This document shows, piece after piece, positions 1 to 14,100 of a stretch of DNA of 64,000 bases. A model generated the notes under the pieces. It had not been told where the DNA came from. It searched no databases and worked only from the letters and a program-made list of their open reading frames with translations. Position 1 is the first letter of the stretch. Every line of letters begins with the position of its first letter. Both the position numbers and the translations under genes were made by a program. The stretch spans positions 960,001 through 1,024,000 of the forward strand of contig CANXME010000212.1 in assembly GCA_948144175.1 (NCBI GenBank), written 5' to 3'. Source of the stretch: Closterium sp. NIES-65. Lineage: Eukaryota; Streptophyta; Zygnematophyceae; Desmidiales; Closteriaceae.

Positions 1-284
1 CTGCCCGGGAGTGCTTCCCCAGGGAGGAGGGCGAGGAGAAGGACCCCAAGGACGGGTGACAGGGGAGGCTGGTGGTAGTACCACGTGCACCAGTGTGTTC
101 TCATCCCAGCGCCCTCCCGCCCCCATGCCTCCCTGCAGGTGCTCATCCCTGCCCAGGAGTGCTTCCCCAGGGAGGAGGACGAGCAGGAGGACCCCACGGA
201 CGACATGGTGAAGCTGGACCTCCTGCACGAGTGTATTCGCATCCCACTACCCTCCCACCCACTCCCGCGCCTCTTTGCATGCAG

Positions 285-428
285 GTGCTCATCCCCGCTA
301 GAGAATGCTTCCCAAGGGAGGAGGACGAGGAGAAGGACCCCAAGGACGACATGGTCAAGCTGGACCACCTGCACGAGCCGGGTGTGCTGCATAACCTCAA
401 GCGGAGATATGTGCGCAACGCAATCTAT
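285..428 (+). CDS. Myosin window exon 1, start of motor core
   Basis: Encodes [16 protein letters not shown] followed by [15 protein letters not shown] and ending RRYVRNAIY, the stretch leading into the motor core in plant myosins. Acceptor CAG at 282-284, donor GTAAGT at 429. Extra copies: 3-55 and 139-231 (5' part) upstream; 555-618 and 713-780 (3' part plus donor GTGAGT) downstream. Confidence 0.88.
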
Positions 429-3400
429 GTAAGTGGAAGGGTTTGTTCACAAGGTGGTGTGGTCGTGCTCTCAAACCCCCACTTGTCACTCACCTGCACG
501 AGCCTGGCATGAGGTGCCTCAATGCTGCACCACTCGCATGCCTTACAAGCTACACCACCTGCACGAGCCCGGCGTGCTGCGCAACCTCAAGCGGTGCTAC
601 GTGCGCAACGCCATCTACGTGAGTGGTAGTGCTTGATCGCTGGTAGTGCTTGATCGCTGGTAGTGCTTGATCGCAAGGTGGCCGTGCTTGCAAAGGCTGG
701 TGCGTCAATAGCTGGACCACCTGCACGAGCCATGCGTGCTGCATAATCTCAAGAGGCGCTACGTGTGCAACGGCATCTACGTGAGTGCTTGCATCCTGTT
801 AACGCCATCTGCCTGCCAGGCCTCGACCGGTATATTGACGATGGCCTTGTTACCTAGTCTCATGGCTGAAGGTACGTGAGTGAGTGCTTGCATCCTGTTA
901 ACGCCATCTGCCTGCCAGGCCTCGACCGGTATATTGACGATGGCCTTGTTACCTAGTCTCATGGCTGAAGGTACGTGAGTGAGTGCTTGCATCCTGTTAA
1001 CGTCTCATGGCCTCGAGCACCCACAGCTCAACTGCCATCTCATCCAATTCCCTTTCCGTCTCCTCTTCAATACTCTGCCTACCGTTCCCATACTCCCACC
1101 CATCCCAACCTACCCCAACCCCTGCAGACCTACACAGGCACCATTCTCATCGCAGTCAACCCCTTCATATACCTGCCAGGCCTGTACCACCCGCAGCTCA
1201 AGAGCCAGTACCGCAACGTACCACTCGGGCAGCTGAGCCCACACGTGTTTGCCATCGCTGACCATGCCTACAGGTATGTGAGCAAGTGTGTGTGCAGATG
1301 TGTGAGCATGGGTGTGTGTGTGTGAGAGAGTGGGTGTGTCCATGCACCTGGACGGACGTGATAGGTCTGATGCGTGCAGGTTGAGGTTGGGGCTGGCCTG
1401 TACCACCCACTGCTCAAGAGCCAGTACCACAACGTGCCACTGTTGCAGCTCAGCCCACACGTGTTTGCCATCGCTGCCCATGCCTACAGGTATGTGTGTC
1501 TGTATGCTTACAGGTATGCTTACAGGTATGTGTGTCTGTATGCTTACAGGTATGCTTACAGGTATGCTTACAGGTATGCTTACACATGCACACTCTCTCA
1601 CACACGCCCACACAATCCCTATCCCGCAGGTCGATGAGGGAAGCCGGGCGCAGGCAGCCGTTACTGATCAGTGGAAAGAGCCGCAATCCATCCCCTCACT
1701 CTCTCCGTCCCTTGGACCACCCACAACCTACGCTCTTTCTCACTGCCAAGCCCACTCGCCCTCCCTCCCCCGCAGGTCAATGCCCTCACTCCCCCGCAGG
1801 TCAATGCCCTCACTCCACGCTCTCACTGCCATGCCCTCACTCCACGATCTCACTGTGTCGGAAATACTCTGTATGGTCCCTTTCTCCTGACTCCCGCCGA
1901 CAATGCCTGTAGTTCCCCAGGTCTCCCTCCCCCCCTTCTCTCCTCTTGGCCTCCTCTCCTCCCACTCTCTCTTGCTATCGCTACTGGGGCACTACCAACG
2001 CCCTATCTGCTGTATACTGCGTGCCGTGTGACAGCGCTCCATCGTGATACCTCACTCAGAAAATCTCCTTCTCACTACCGGCTGACAAGCTGGTTCCCTA
2101 GCGTGCTCATGATTGCCTGCGACTGGGTTAACAGGATTACATTTGAGCAAAATGGGAAACATTCAACGAAGCAGCCAACACTAGGGTTTCAGCTCTGCTA
2201 TGTACAAGACGACCTTACTGCCCTAGCCTAGCGCTTCTAGCATGCACACATCACATGGGCGAGGCTCGGGGTGCCGAGCCATATTTACAAACCGCAGGCG
2301 CTCTGGATCTGCATGGGCTCCAGCGCAAGCCCTTCGCCAGCTGCAAGCATGGCGTGCATGTTCAACCGCAGCTTCTCACACCTGTCGGCTGTGCTGTGCT
2401 TATCCGCGTCAACAGCTCTCGCCCTGCACAGGACACAAACGAAACATACACCCACCCCAACTCATACACCCACCATTCTCATGCAAACATTCTTGAGTGT
2501 TATTTACAATTATGTACACCCACCCTTCTTCCCTCCGCCCTTTTAGACTCCGCTTCTGCTACGTCCTACCGCTCTCCCTGCTGCCAACTCTTGGCGCTGT
2601 CTCGGTTACTATGCGGCCCTCTTGGCTACATAAACCGCGACAACTGCCATGCCCTCACTCCACGCTCTCACTGCCATGCACACCCGCACACGCACATCCT
2701 CCCTCCCCCGCAGGTCAATGAGGGAGGCGGGGCGCAGCCAGTTGGTGCTGATCAGTGGGGAGAGTGGTGTCCCATCCCCTCGCTCTACACTCTCACTGCC
2801 ATGCACACTCACACACGCACATCCTCCCTCCCCCGCAGGTCAATGAGAGAGGCGGGGCGCAGCCAGTCGGTGCTGATCAGTGGGGAGAGCGGCGCCGGCA
2901 AGACAGAGACCACCAAGCTGGTCATGGAGTACCTGGCGGGGGCAGGGGTGGCGGGTCCTTGCCTCCACCCACCCTGCTGCTCTTTACTCCTCCTCCCCCT
3001 CACTTACTCCATCCCACCCTGCTGCCCTTTCGCCCCATCCCCTCCCTCTCTCCGTCCCTTTCACCCACCCACACCCCCATGCACTCACACTCCCCCCCCA
3101 ACCCCCCCCCCCTTTCCCCCCCACCCCCCTCCACCCCCCCCTCCCCCCCCCCCCACACACACACAAACACACACTTACAGGTCGATGAGGGAGGCGGGGC
3201 GCAGCCAGTCGGTGCTGATCAGTGGGGAGAGCGGCGCCGGCAAGACAGAGACCACCAAGCTGGTCATGGAGTACCTGGCGGGGGCAGGGGTGGCGGGTCC
3301 TTGCCTCCACCCACCCTGCTGCTCTTTACTCCTCCTCCCCCTCACTCACTCCATCCCACCCTGCTGCCCTTTCGCCCCATCCCCTCCCTCTCTCCGTCCC

Positions 3401-6400
3401 TTTCACCCACCCACACCCCCATGCACTCACACTCCCCCCCCAACCCCCCCCCCTTTCCCCCCCACCCCCCTCCACCCCCCCCCTCCCCCCCCCCCCACAC
3501 ACACAAACACACACTTACAGGTCGATGAGGGAGGCGGGGCGCAGCCAGTCGGTGCTGATCAGTGGGGAGAGCGGCGCCGGCAAGACAGAGACCACCAAGC
3601 TGGTCATGGAGTACCTGGCGGGGGCAGGGGTGGCGGATAAGGCTGCTGCTGCTGCTGCTGGGGCTGCAGGGGCTGTGGGCATGGGGGGCGGGAGGAGAGG
3701 GAGGCGGGGAGGGGTGGAAGCGGTTGTGTCTGCTGAATCGACCCAGTGTGTTGAGAGAGTGCTGCAGGTGAGTGGGGTGTGTCTGGAGCGGGTGTGGGGT
3801 TGAGTGTATGGCTGAGAAGGAATGGACACTCCTCCCCTCCCATTCTTTCCAGTGCAGCTCAATCTCTTTCCCCAGACTCCCCCACTCAAACACGCCCATC
3901 CCATTTCCTTCCTTCACTCCCTGCCCTCCTCATCCTCCTCTGCTGCTCGCCCCCCTCCTTCCCTCAACCCCCTCGTCCTCCCCCTTCCGCAACTTCCCTC
4001 GTCCCCCCCCCTTCTCACTTCTCCACCCCAGTCGAACCAAGTGCTCGAGACGTTTGGGATCGCCAAGGCAGTGCGCAATAACAACTCATCCCTCCTTGTC
4101 CTCTCAATCCCCCCTCCCCATCACCCTCTTCCCAACCCCTTCCCCCCTTCCTCCCTTCTCCTCCCAGTCGAATCAAGTACTGGAGACGTTTGGGAACGCC
4201 AAGACAATGCGCAACGACAACTCATCGCCCTTTCCCCTCATCCCCGATTGCCCCCTCATTCCCCCCTCTTTCCTCATCCCGCCTACCCCCTTCGTCCCCC
4301 TCCTTCCCTCCTCCACCCCAGTCGAACCAAGTCCTGGAGACGTTTGGGAACGCCAAGACAGTGCGCAATAACAACTCGAGGTAAGACCCCTCCCAGGCTC
4401 CTCAACAGGGGTTGCAGGGGTGGCAGAGCAGTCTCTTTTGTAAGTGAGGTTTTCTTTCATTGAGGTTCTCTTTGACAGTAATGGCATGGTGACACGAGTG
4501 GCAGGGGTTGCCAGGGTGACAGGGTGACAGCGATGGCAGGGTGGGAGGTGCAGGCGCTTCGCTGTCACCCACCTTCTTCGCCTTGGCAGCGATGGCCAAT
4601 TTGTACAGCCCCTTCTTCTGATGCGCTTTAACCAACCCTCGCACTCTTTCCTTTCCACGCCCTCTGCTGCCCATTATTTTCCAACCCCTCCCCCCCCTCA
4701 ACTTTTCCCCTACCTGCCTTCCTCCCCCATCCCTCTCCCTCCAGTCGTTTGCAAGTTCACTGAGATGTACATCGACAGCAAAAGCAGGGTGACAGGTGAC
4801 CCTGATACACCCGTCCCTTCCCATCCCACCCCCTCTGCTCTGCCCATTCTCCCCTTCTGCCTCTGCCCAATCGTTCCTTTTGCCCCAGTCGCTTTGGCAA
4901 GTTCATTGAGATTCACTTTGACAGCGATGGCAGGGTGACAGGAGCAGCCATTCGGTTGCCAAAGCCCCTGCTGAGCACCCTAAACTAACCTTGATACACC
5001 CTTTCTTCCCACACTCTCTGCCTTCTACCTCGCCCCCCAGTCGTTTCGGCAAGTTCATTGAGATTCACTTTGACAGTGACGGCCGAGTGACAGGGGAAGC
5101 CATTCTCCACGCCCTGTGCTCTGCCCATTCCCAACCTCGTCCCCACCCTCTCTCCCCCACCCCTCGCCCCCCAGTCGCTTTGGCAAGTTCATTGAGATTC
5201 ACTTTGACAGTGATGGCAGGGTGACAGGGGCAGCCATTCTCCATGCCCTGCGCTCTGCTCATTCTCCATCTCACCCCCCACCCACCCCTCGCCCCCCATC
5301 CTCATTCCACGACCCCTCTCCCGCCCACCCCTCCCCCACCAGTCGCTTCGGCAAGTTCATTGAGATTCACTTCGACAGCGACGGCAGGGTGACAGGGGCA
5401 GCTATTAGATCGTACCTGCTAGAGCGGTCCAGAGTGGTGCAGATCAGTAGCCCTGAGCGCTCCTACCACTGCTTCTATCAGCTGCTCTATGGGGCCACAC
5501 CCGAGGTGAGTGGGTGAGTGAGAAAGTGAGTGGAGGGAGAGAGTGAGTGAGTGAGGGTGCTGTGATGGTTTATGTGTGCGTTTAAGTCAACCTTCTTGGT
5601 ATGAAGTGGTGCAGCTTTATCACCCCAAGCGCTCCTATCACTGCTTCTATCAGCTACTCTATGGGGCTACACCCGAGGTAAGCGAGTGAGTCAGAGGATT
5701 GAGTGATTGAGGGTGTTGTGATGGTGTATGTGTGCGTTTGATTCAACCTTCCCGGTCCAGAGTGGTGCAGATCAGTAGCCCTGAGCGCTCCTACCACTGC
5801 TTCTATCAGCTACTTGGGCCACGCCCGAGGTGAGAGGACTTTTGAGTCGCCTCAGAAGTCACTTTGGTAGCCCCGAGCGTCCTATCACTGCTTCTACCAG
5901 CTGCCCTATGGGGCCACGCCCGAGGTGAGAGTGTGTGTGCGTTTGAGTCGACCTGGTTAAGAGTGGTGCAGCTTTCTAGCCCGGAGCGCTCCTATCACTG
6001 CTTCTATCAGCTTCTCTATGGGGCCACGCTCGAGGTGAGAGAGCGAGCGAGATAGTGAGTGAGCGAGTGAGTGAGTGGGTGAGGAGTTATAGAGGGAGTG
6101 AGTGAGGGAGTGAGGAGTTATTGAGGGAGTGAGGGAGTGAGGAGTGAGTGGGAGTGGGCGAGGGAGTGACGGGGAGAATACGCTTGTCAGTGCGACTTTT
6201 GAGAATACGCTTGTCAGTGCGACTTTTGAGAATTCTCAAAAGTCGCTCCAGAATACGCTTGTCGTTGGGCTGAGCTAAGCTAAGCGTTTCTGCCTCCCTT
6301 TCCTCGTTCCCTTTTTCCCTTTTCCTCCCTCCATTTTTGTCCACACGGTAAGAAGCAGAGAAGTATTTCCTCCTCACAGAGGTTGAGGCTTGAGCGTGCT

Positions 6401-9400
6401 TCAAAGCTCCTCTGGTTGACGTAGAGCAAAGCAACTGTTACGAGCTATGCACCTCCTTCTCCCTCCCCGTTGCCCCTTTCCTCCCTCCCCTATTCCCCCT
6501 GCCCTTCCTCCCCCCTCCCCCAACCCCCCTCAACCCCCCGCCTCCTCTTCCTTCCTGTCCACACGGACCACACCACACAGGAAGCAGAAAAGTATTCTTT
6601 GCCCACAGAGGGAGAGCGAGGAACAAATTTTTACTACTTGGCGCAGAGCGACTGCTACGAGCTGCCCGGAAAGAACAGCAACGCGATGGAGTATGAATCG
6701 ACACGCAACGCTATGAACGTGATGGGGTTCGACCCACGCGAGCAGGTGGGCCCAAGGTGGTGATCAATTTGAAAAGGCCCGCATGAACAGGTGAGAACTA
6801 GCTGCTGACTTTTGAGTCGACTCAAAAGTCAGGTGATGGGGTTCGACCCAAGCGAGCAGGTGGGCCCAAGCGGGTGATGAATTCAAAATGACCCTCACAC
6901 TCCCTCTCGCCCGCCCTTGCTTGCACTCGCACGCACGTCGGGGCTCTTGCATGCCCGCTGTGCCATGCCATACGACTTGCTGATGGGGTTCGACTTGCTG
7001 TGGGTGAGTGCAAGGATGGGAGTTGTGGGCAATGGGCATGGGCTGTGGGCTTCGAGTTGACTCAAACACACGCGGGAGCGGGTGAGTGCCCACAACCCTG
7101 TGCCCTGTTTCCCCATTCATTCCCCCCACCACCAGGAGGGCATACTCGCAGTGGTGGCAGCGATACTGCATCTGGGCAACGTGGAATTCATTCGACCCGA
7201 CCAGAGGGCACTGACGGGACAGCTGTTGCTCATGCTTCTCCCATTGCCGTGCCCCATTCCCTCATCACCCCATCACCCCATTCCCCACCACCAGGAGGGC
7301 ATATTCGCAGTGGTGGCAGGCATCATGCATCTGGGCAACATGGACTTAACGCAGCCGGAGAGCACGGATGGAGCAGGGCAGGGTGGGCAAACAACAGAGA
7401 GCAGAGGGCAGAGGGCAGAGGGCAGAGGGCAGAGGGCAGAGGGCAGAGGGCAGAGGGCAGAATCAGCTTGCCTTGGTCATGCGTTTGGCCCTTTCCCCCA
7501 ACCCCCTATCTCAGGAGGGCATATTCGCAGTGGTGGCGGCCATTATGCATCTGGGCAATGTGGATTTTACGCAGCTGGAGAGCACGGCTGTGCCGTGCTG
7601 TCGAACATGTTCGTGTTCGACCCGCCGCCGCCAAATGACCTTGTCGAACGACGAACGTGTTCGGGCGAACACCGAACATGTTCGCCCCGAACGATTTAGG
7701 CAAAAAATAAGCCTGTTCGGTTCGCCTCGAGCGTTCGTGAAGCTGCTCAACCCTAGGTTGGAGTCACGGGAGCGGGTGGGTGGATGCAAGGGGGTGAGTT
7801 GTGGGGATTGGGCATGGCTGGGCTGTGGCGTTCACCCAGCCGGAGAGCATGGAGGGGCGGGGCAGGGGAGACAGCAGAGAGCACAAATCAGGGAGCAGTG
7901 AGCGGAAAGTAGCACCCCTTGATCATGCTTTCGCCCCACTGACTCATTCCCTCATTCTCTCGTTTCCCCATATACTCCCCAACTTATTCCCCCACCACCA
8001 GGAGGGCATATTCGCAGTGGTGGCTGGCAGTCATAATGCATCTGGGCAATGTGGACTTCATGCAGCCAGAGAGCACGGATGGGACAGGCGAGCAGCCCTT
8101 CACTCATGCTCCTCACACCTGCTCTTCCACTCCTGCTCTTCACTCGTGCTCATTGCTGCCATCTCCCCCATCTCAGGAGGGCATATTTGCAGTGGTGGCG
8201 GCCATTATGCATCTGGGCAACGTGGACTTCATGCAGCCAGAGAGCACGGATGGCACAGGAGAGCTCCCCTCTCTGGTGGCAAAGAACGACAAGGCAGAGG
8301 CTGCAGTCAAGACTGTAGCACGCCTGCTCGAGTAGGTTTCGCCTGTGATGTGGGTGGTACCTGGGAAGGGGCCATGCGGTCAGCATGGGTGGGATGGGAT
8401 GAAAAGCCAGGAGAGCAGCCCCCTCTGGTGGTATTGAAATCACTTGTGAGAATTCTCAAAAGTGATTTCAATGAAGCCAGAAGAGCAGCCTCCTCTGGTG
8501 GCAAAGAACGACAGGGGGTGGGCTGTATGCTGCTGTCAGTGTGGGTGGCACCGTGGCATGGAATGGCGAGCAGAAGAGCAGCCTCCTCTGGTGGCAAAGA
8601 ACGACAGGGGGTGGGCTGTATGCTGCTGTCAGTGTGGGTGGCACCGTGGCATGGAATGGCGAGCAGAAGAGCAGCCTCCTCTGGTGGCAAAGAACGATAG
8701 GGGGTGGGCTGTATGCTGCTGTCAGTGTGGGTGGCATGGAATGGCGAGCAGAAGAGCAGCCTCCTCTGGTGGCAAAGAACGACAGGGGGTGGGCTGTATG
8801 CTGCTGTCAGTGTGGGTGGCATGGAATGGCGAGCAGAAGAGCAGCCTCCTCTGGTGGCAAAGAACGACAGGGGGTGGGCTGTATGCTGCTGTCAGTGTGG
8901 GTGGCACCGTGGCATGGAATGGCGAGCAGAAGAGCAGCCTCCTCTGGTGGCAAAGAACGATAGGGGGTGGGCTGTATGCTGCTGTCAGTGTGGGTGGCAT
9001 GGAATGGCGAGCAGAAGAGCAGCCTCCTCTGGTGGCAAAGAACGACAGGGGGTGGGCTGTATGCTGCTGTCAGTGTGGGTGGCATGGAATGGCGAGCAGA
9101 AGAGCAGCCTCCTCTGGTGGCAAAGAACGACAGGGGGTGGGCTGTATGCTGCTGTCAGTGTGGGTGGCATGGAATGGCGAGCAGAAGAGCAGCCTCCTCT
9201 GGTGGCAAAGAACGACAGGGGGTGGGCTGTATGCTGCTGTCAGTGTGGGTGGCATGGAATGGCGAGCAGAAGAGCAGCCTCCTCTGGTGGCAAAGAACGA
9301 CAGGGGGTGGGCTGTATGCTGCTGTCAGTGTGGGTGGCATGGAATGGCGAGCAGAAGAGCAGCCTCCTCTGGTGGCAAAGAACGACAGGGGGTGGGCTGT

Positions 9401-10768
9401 ATGCTGCTGTCAGTGTGGGTGGCATGGAATGGCGAGCAGAAGAGCAGCCTCCTCTGGTGGCAAAGAACGACAGGGGGTGGGCTGTATGCTGCTGTCAGTG
9501 TGGGTGGCATGGAATGGCGAGCAGAAGAGCAGCCTCCTCTGGTGGCAAACAATGATGGGGAAGAGCCTGCAGTCAACACAGTGGCACGCCTGCTAGAGTA
9601 GGTGGAGGGGAGGGTGCCTGTTGTTTGGGTGTTACCTGGGTAAGCGACGGGCGGTACTGTGCTTTCATCAGGCGAGCAACCTCTCCTGGTGGCCAAGAAC
9701 GACAAGGCAGAGGCCGCAGTTAAGACTGTGGCTCGCCTGCTCGAGTAGGTGGAGTGGAGGGCATGGCATGGCTATGGAGTAGATAGTACCTGGAAGGGGA
9801 TGGGCCCTCACTCGTTGTCCTCGTCGCTCCTCCGCCCACCTTCTACCCCTCATCCCCTTCCCCTCCCTCCTCAGGTGCGACGAAACCGCGCTGTGGGACT
9901 CGCTGGTCTCTCAGACGCGCAAGTTCGGGCGGGAGGTCATTAAGAGCCCGCTGGATCCCAAGAAGGCGTCAGTCAAGCGAGACACCCTCGCCAAGTTCCT
10001 TTACTCGCGCCTCTTCGACTGGTGGGTGCCTCCTCCAACCCCCGTGTCCTGTTCGAATGGTGAATGCTTGAGTCATATCCACAGCACCAAGCGAGACACC
10101 CTAAACCCTTAAACCTGGTGAGCTCGCCGTCCCAACCCCTTCTCTCGTTGAGTTTCATCCCAGTTCATGTGTTCTGTTCTTGATTGAAGAAGGGTTTTGA
10201 GACGTCTCAAAACCCTTCTTCAATCACGTGTTTATCCCAGTTCATGTGTTCTGTTCTTCCGCTGCTCCTCCCGTCCCCGCCACCAGGATTGTGTCAAAGG
10301 TCAATGAGAGCATCAGGCAGGACCCAAACCTCCTTGCTTCTCCTCACTAGCATGCCCACCTTTTACTGCTTCCACTCGCTGTCTCTCTGCCACCCTCTCT
10401 CTGCCACCCTCTCTCTGCCGCCAACAGGATCGTGTCAAAGGGTCAATGAGAGCATCCAGCAGGAAGGATCCCAACCATGCATCGGGCGGGCCCTGTCATC
10501 TCACTTCCCTTGCCACCCTGAGTTGATTCCACTCTCTGTCTGCCACTCTGCCTCCCGCCACCAAGATCGTGTCAAAGGTCAACGAGAGCATCGGCCAGTA
10601 CCCCAACCATACGCCTCCCTTTGTTGTGCCTTTGCTCTCCGTCTGTCTGCTGTTCTGTCTGCCAGGATTGTGTCAAAGGTCAACGAGAGCATCGGCCAGG
10701 ACCCCAACCACGCGTCCATCATCGGAGTCCTTGATATTTATGGCTTCGAGCACTTCAAAGTCAACAGG

Positions 10769-10802
<34 letters not shown>

Positions 10803-11060
10803 AGCGATGGGGAGGGGGGGGAGGGTGCATGCGTGTGTGTTGAGTCGACTCAATACAAACCACGCGTCCATCATTGGAGTCCTTGATATCTATGGCTTCG
10901 AGCACTTTAAAGTCAACAGGTGCGCATGCGTGTGTGTGTGTTGGGGAGGGGAGGGTGCATGCGTGTGTGTGGAGTCGACTCAAAGGAAACCACACGTCCA
11001 TCATCGGAGTCCTTGATATCTACGGCTTCGAGCACTTCAAAGTCAACAGGTGCGTGTGTG

Positions 11061-11130
<70 letters not shown>

Positions 11131-14100
11131 CGTGTGTGTGTGTGTGTTGGGGAGGGGGTGCATGCGTGTGTGCTGAGTCGACTCAATACAAACCACGCGT
11201 CCATCATTGGAGTCCTTGATATTTATGGCTTCGAGCAATTCAATATCGACAGGTGTGCGTGCGTGTGTTGGGGAGAGGGGGGTGTGGAGTCGACTCAAAG
11301 AAAACGACGCGTCTATCATTGGAGTCCTTGATGTTTACGGATTCGAGCATTTCAAAGTCAACAGGTGCGTGCACTTTTAATCGAGGGTGCGTGCACTCAT
11401 GCTTGTTGAAACCTTTGTCTGGATTGGATTGCCACTCTTGTGGACTTACTGCTCTCGTTTGCCACTCTTCTTGCCCAGTTTCCTCCTGTTTCGTTTCTCC
11501 ACCTATTTCTGCCCCCCCTCTTCACCTGTATGTTTTCTCTCTCCCCTCTCTTCCTGCTCTTCTCCCAAACGTCTTCACCCCATACTCTTCCTTCTCTCCC
11601 GTTTCTCACGCCCAGTTTTGAGCAGCTGTGTATCAATCTCACCAACGAAAAGCTGCAGCAGCATTTCAACTCGGTAGGTCACTCACCAGAACCTACCGAG
11701 CAGAATTTCAGGCACTTGGGCTGGGACAATGAAGTAAGGGGTGTTTCTGTTTCTCTGTGCTTTCCCTTTTCCTTCGTCCCCTTCTCTTCTGCTCTGTCCC
11801 GTGCTACTACTCAACGTCCTGCCATTATCCCTTCCCACCTCTGCCCTAAGTTGCAAAATACGCTCAGGACACTGTGCGTTTAGCGGATATACGCTAGCGT
11901 TTACACGCTAAACGCTAAACGCTAAACGCAAGGTAATACACTATACGCTTGCCAATTTTTTTTGGGGCAGCCCGACCGAAAAAATGTGAATATACGGAAA
12001 GATGCGGAATTGCACGACGAGCATTTTGCCACCGTCAAATTCACGTCCGCGATTTGTGCAAGAGTGAACGGCAATTTCCGCGCTGATCGGCAATTTCCCT
12101 TCCCCGCAGATCCGCGCAGATTGAAGGTTCTTCCCGCAGAGGGGATGGGGGGAAAGACTCTCCCTATATCAACGTCTTGTAGATCTGGACTGGAAGTGAC
12201 GTGACGACTGTACAAATTTCAAATATCAAATTGGTTGGATGAGATAGATGCAATGCGGTGAAGATAGGTGATGGGAGGGGGAATTGGTTTTTAAGGCAAC
12301 ATTGGCGATGGGTGTGGGGCACGAATTCCAGCATTGGCGATGGTTTCCCTGTCCAGGATCTCTCCTACGCCTCCTCCTACACTCTAGCAATCATGCCTTG
12401 TGATCGCGAGCCCGAAGCAGAGCAGATTCGCGCAACGCTATTGCAGTCTATAGCCTACGAACTCTGCATCTTAACCCGATTTTGTGCCGAGTCAAGGGTG
12501 GTTATCTTGGAATGGAGAAAAACTTACCTCTGAAACATAACCCCTTAGATCCCCCCCCCCCCTATAATAGCCCGGGCGGAATTTTTTCCCTGCCCGGGAA
12601 AGGTTTTTTCCTGCCCCAAAAAGCGTATGTCCAAATCGCTCCCTTACGCGTATAGTGTATATACGCTAGCGTGTATACGATACGCGTATATACGCTATAA
12701 GCGTATTTTGCAACTTAGCCTCTGCCTGCAAATGGCAGAGTATGAGGCAGAGGGCACAGACTGGTTTGATTCACCCGCTTTCCCCCACCGCAACCACCCA
12801 CTCCCAGGAAAAACACCTCACGCCACCCCTCAACATCCCCCACTATCCCTCAACACCTACCCCCACTCCTTCCCACCACAGCATGTGTTGAAGCAGCAGC
12901 AGGAGGAGTACGAGGCAGAGCCGCAGAGGGCATAGACCTGTGTGCGTCGCTCACTTCCCCAATCTTACCACCATACCCCCACAACCCCTTCCCTTCCCCC
13001 CCATTTCTCCACACACAGCACGTGTTGAAGCAGCAGCAGGAGGAGTACGAGGCAGAGGGCATAGATTGGTCTCGGATTGATTTCGTTGACAACCAAGACG
13101 TGCTCGAGCTGGTTGAAGGGGTGAGTGAGTAGAGAGGGCGTCTGTCTGAGAAGCCTAAAAAACCCGACTAGTACGAGGCAGAGGGCATAGAATGGTCTCG
13201 AACTGATTTTGCTGACAACCCAGGCGTGCTTGAGCAAATTGAAGGGGTGGGTGAGGGGTGGTCTCTTCTTTGTAGTGAAGGTAAGAGACGAATTTCCTGG
13301 GGCAGGGAGGAGGAGGAGGGGGGATAAATTTTCTGGAAGAAATTGAGATCATCTGTTTCTTTTAGTATATTTGATGCAATCTGCTTTGGATTCCTCTGTT
13401 TCGCTTGCAGCAACAGCTGGGGCGAGCGGGCTTTGCTTATGTGCATGTGATGCGATGCTTCTTGCTCTCTGGTGTTTGAAGAAGTGTTTTGAGACGTCTC
13501 AAAACACTTCTTCAAACTTGCAGCAACAGCTGGGGCGAGCGGGCTTTGCTTATGTGCATGTGATGCGATGCTTCTTGCTCTCTGGTGTTTGAAGAAGTGT
13601 TTTGAGACGTCTCAAAACACTTCTTCAAACTTGCAGCAACAGCTGGGGCGAGCGGGCTTTGCTTATGTGCATGTGATGCGATGCTTCTTGCTCTCTGGTG
13701 CTGGTTCGTCGAACCTTTTCATGCATGTATGTTCGCATGTGTGCATTCGTGCATGTGTGCATGTGCCCATGTGCGCATGCGTGTATGTGTCCATGCATGT
13801 GTGCATGTGTGTGTGTGTCCATGCATGTGTGCATGTGTGTGTGTGTGCCCATGTCCCTGGACTCATGTGTGCCATTCCCTGGACTCATGTGTGCTATTCC
13901 CTGGACTCATGTGTGCCATTCCCTGGACTCATGTGTGCCATTCCCTGGACTCATGTGTGCCATTCCCTGGACTCATGTGTGCCATTCCCTGGACTCATGT
14001 GTGCCATTCCCTGGACTCATGTGTGCCATTCCCTGGACTCATGTGTGCCATTCCCTGGACTCATGTGTGCCATTCCCTGGACTCATGTGTGCCATTCCCT

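Noticed and set aside
8329-8340. TAG stop ending the myosin at exon 7
   Set aside because: The donor GA|GTAGGT removes it, and the next exon restores Glu in phase.
8473-9598. CRISPR array
   Set aside because: Units are directly adjacent without variable spacers, derive from an exon and lie in a plant-type gene.
10181-10226. Transcription terminator hairpin
   Set aside because: It lies in an intron of a eukaryotic gene and belongs to a dispersed palindrome family without a T-run.
11846-12718. Coding gene at 11962-12533
   Set aside because: Short frames inside a MITE with inverted ends and a target duplication; no domain.
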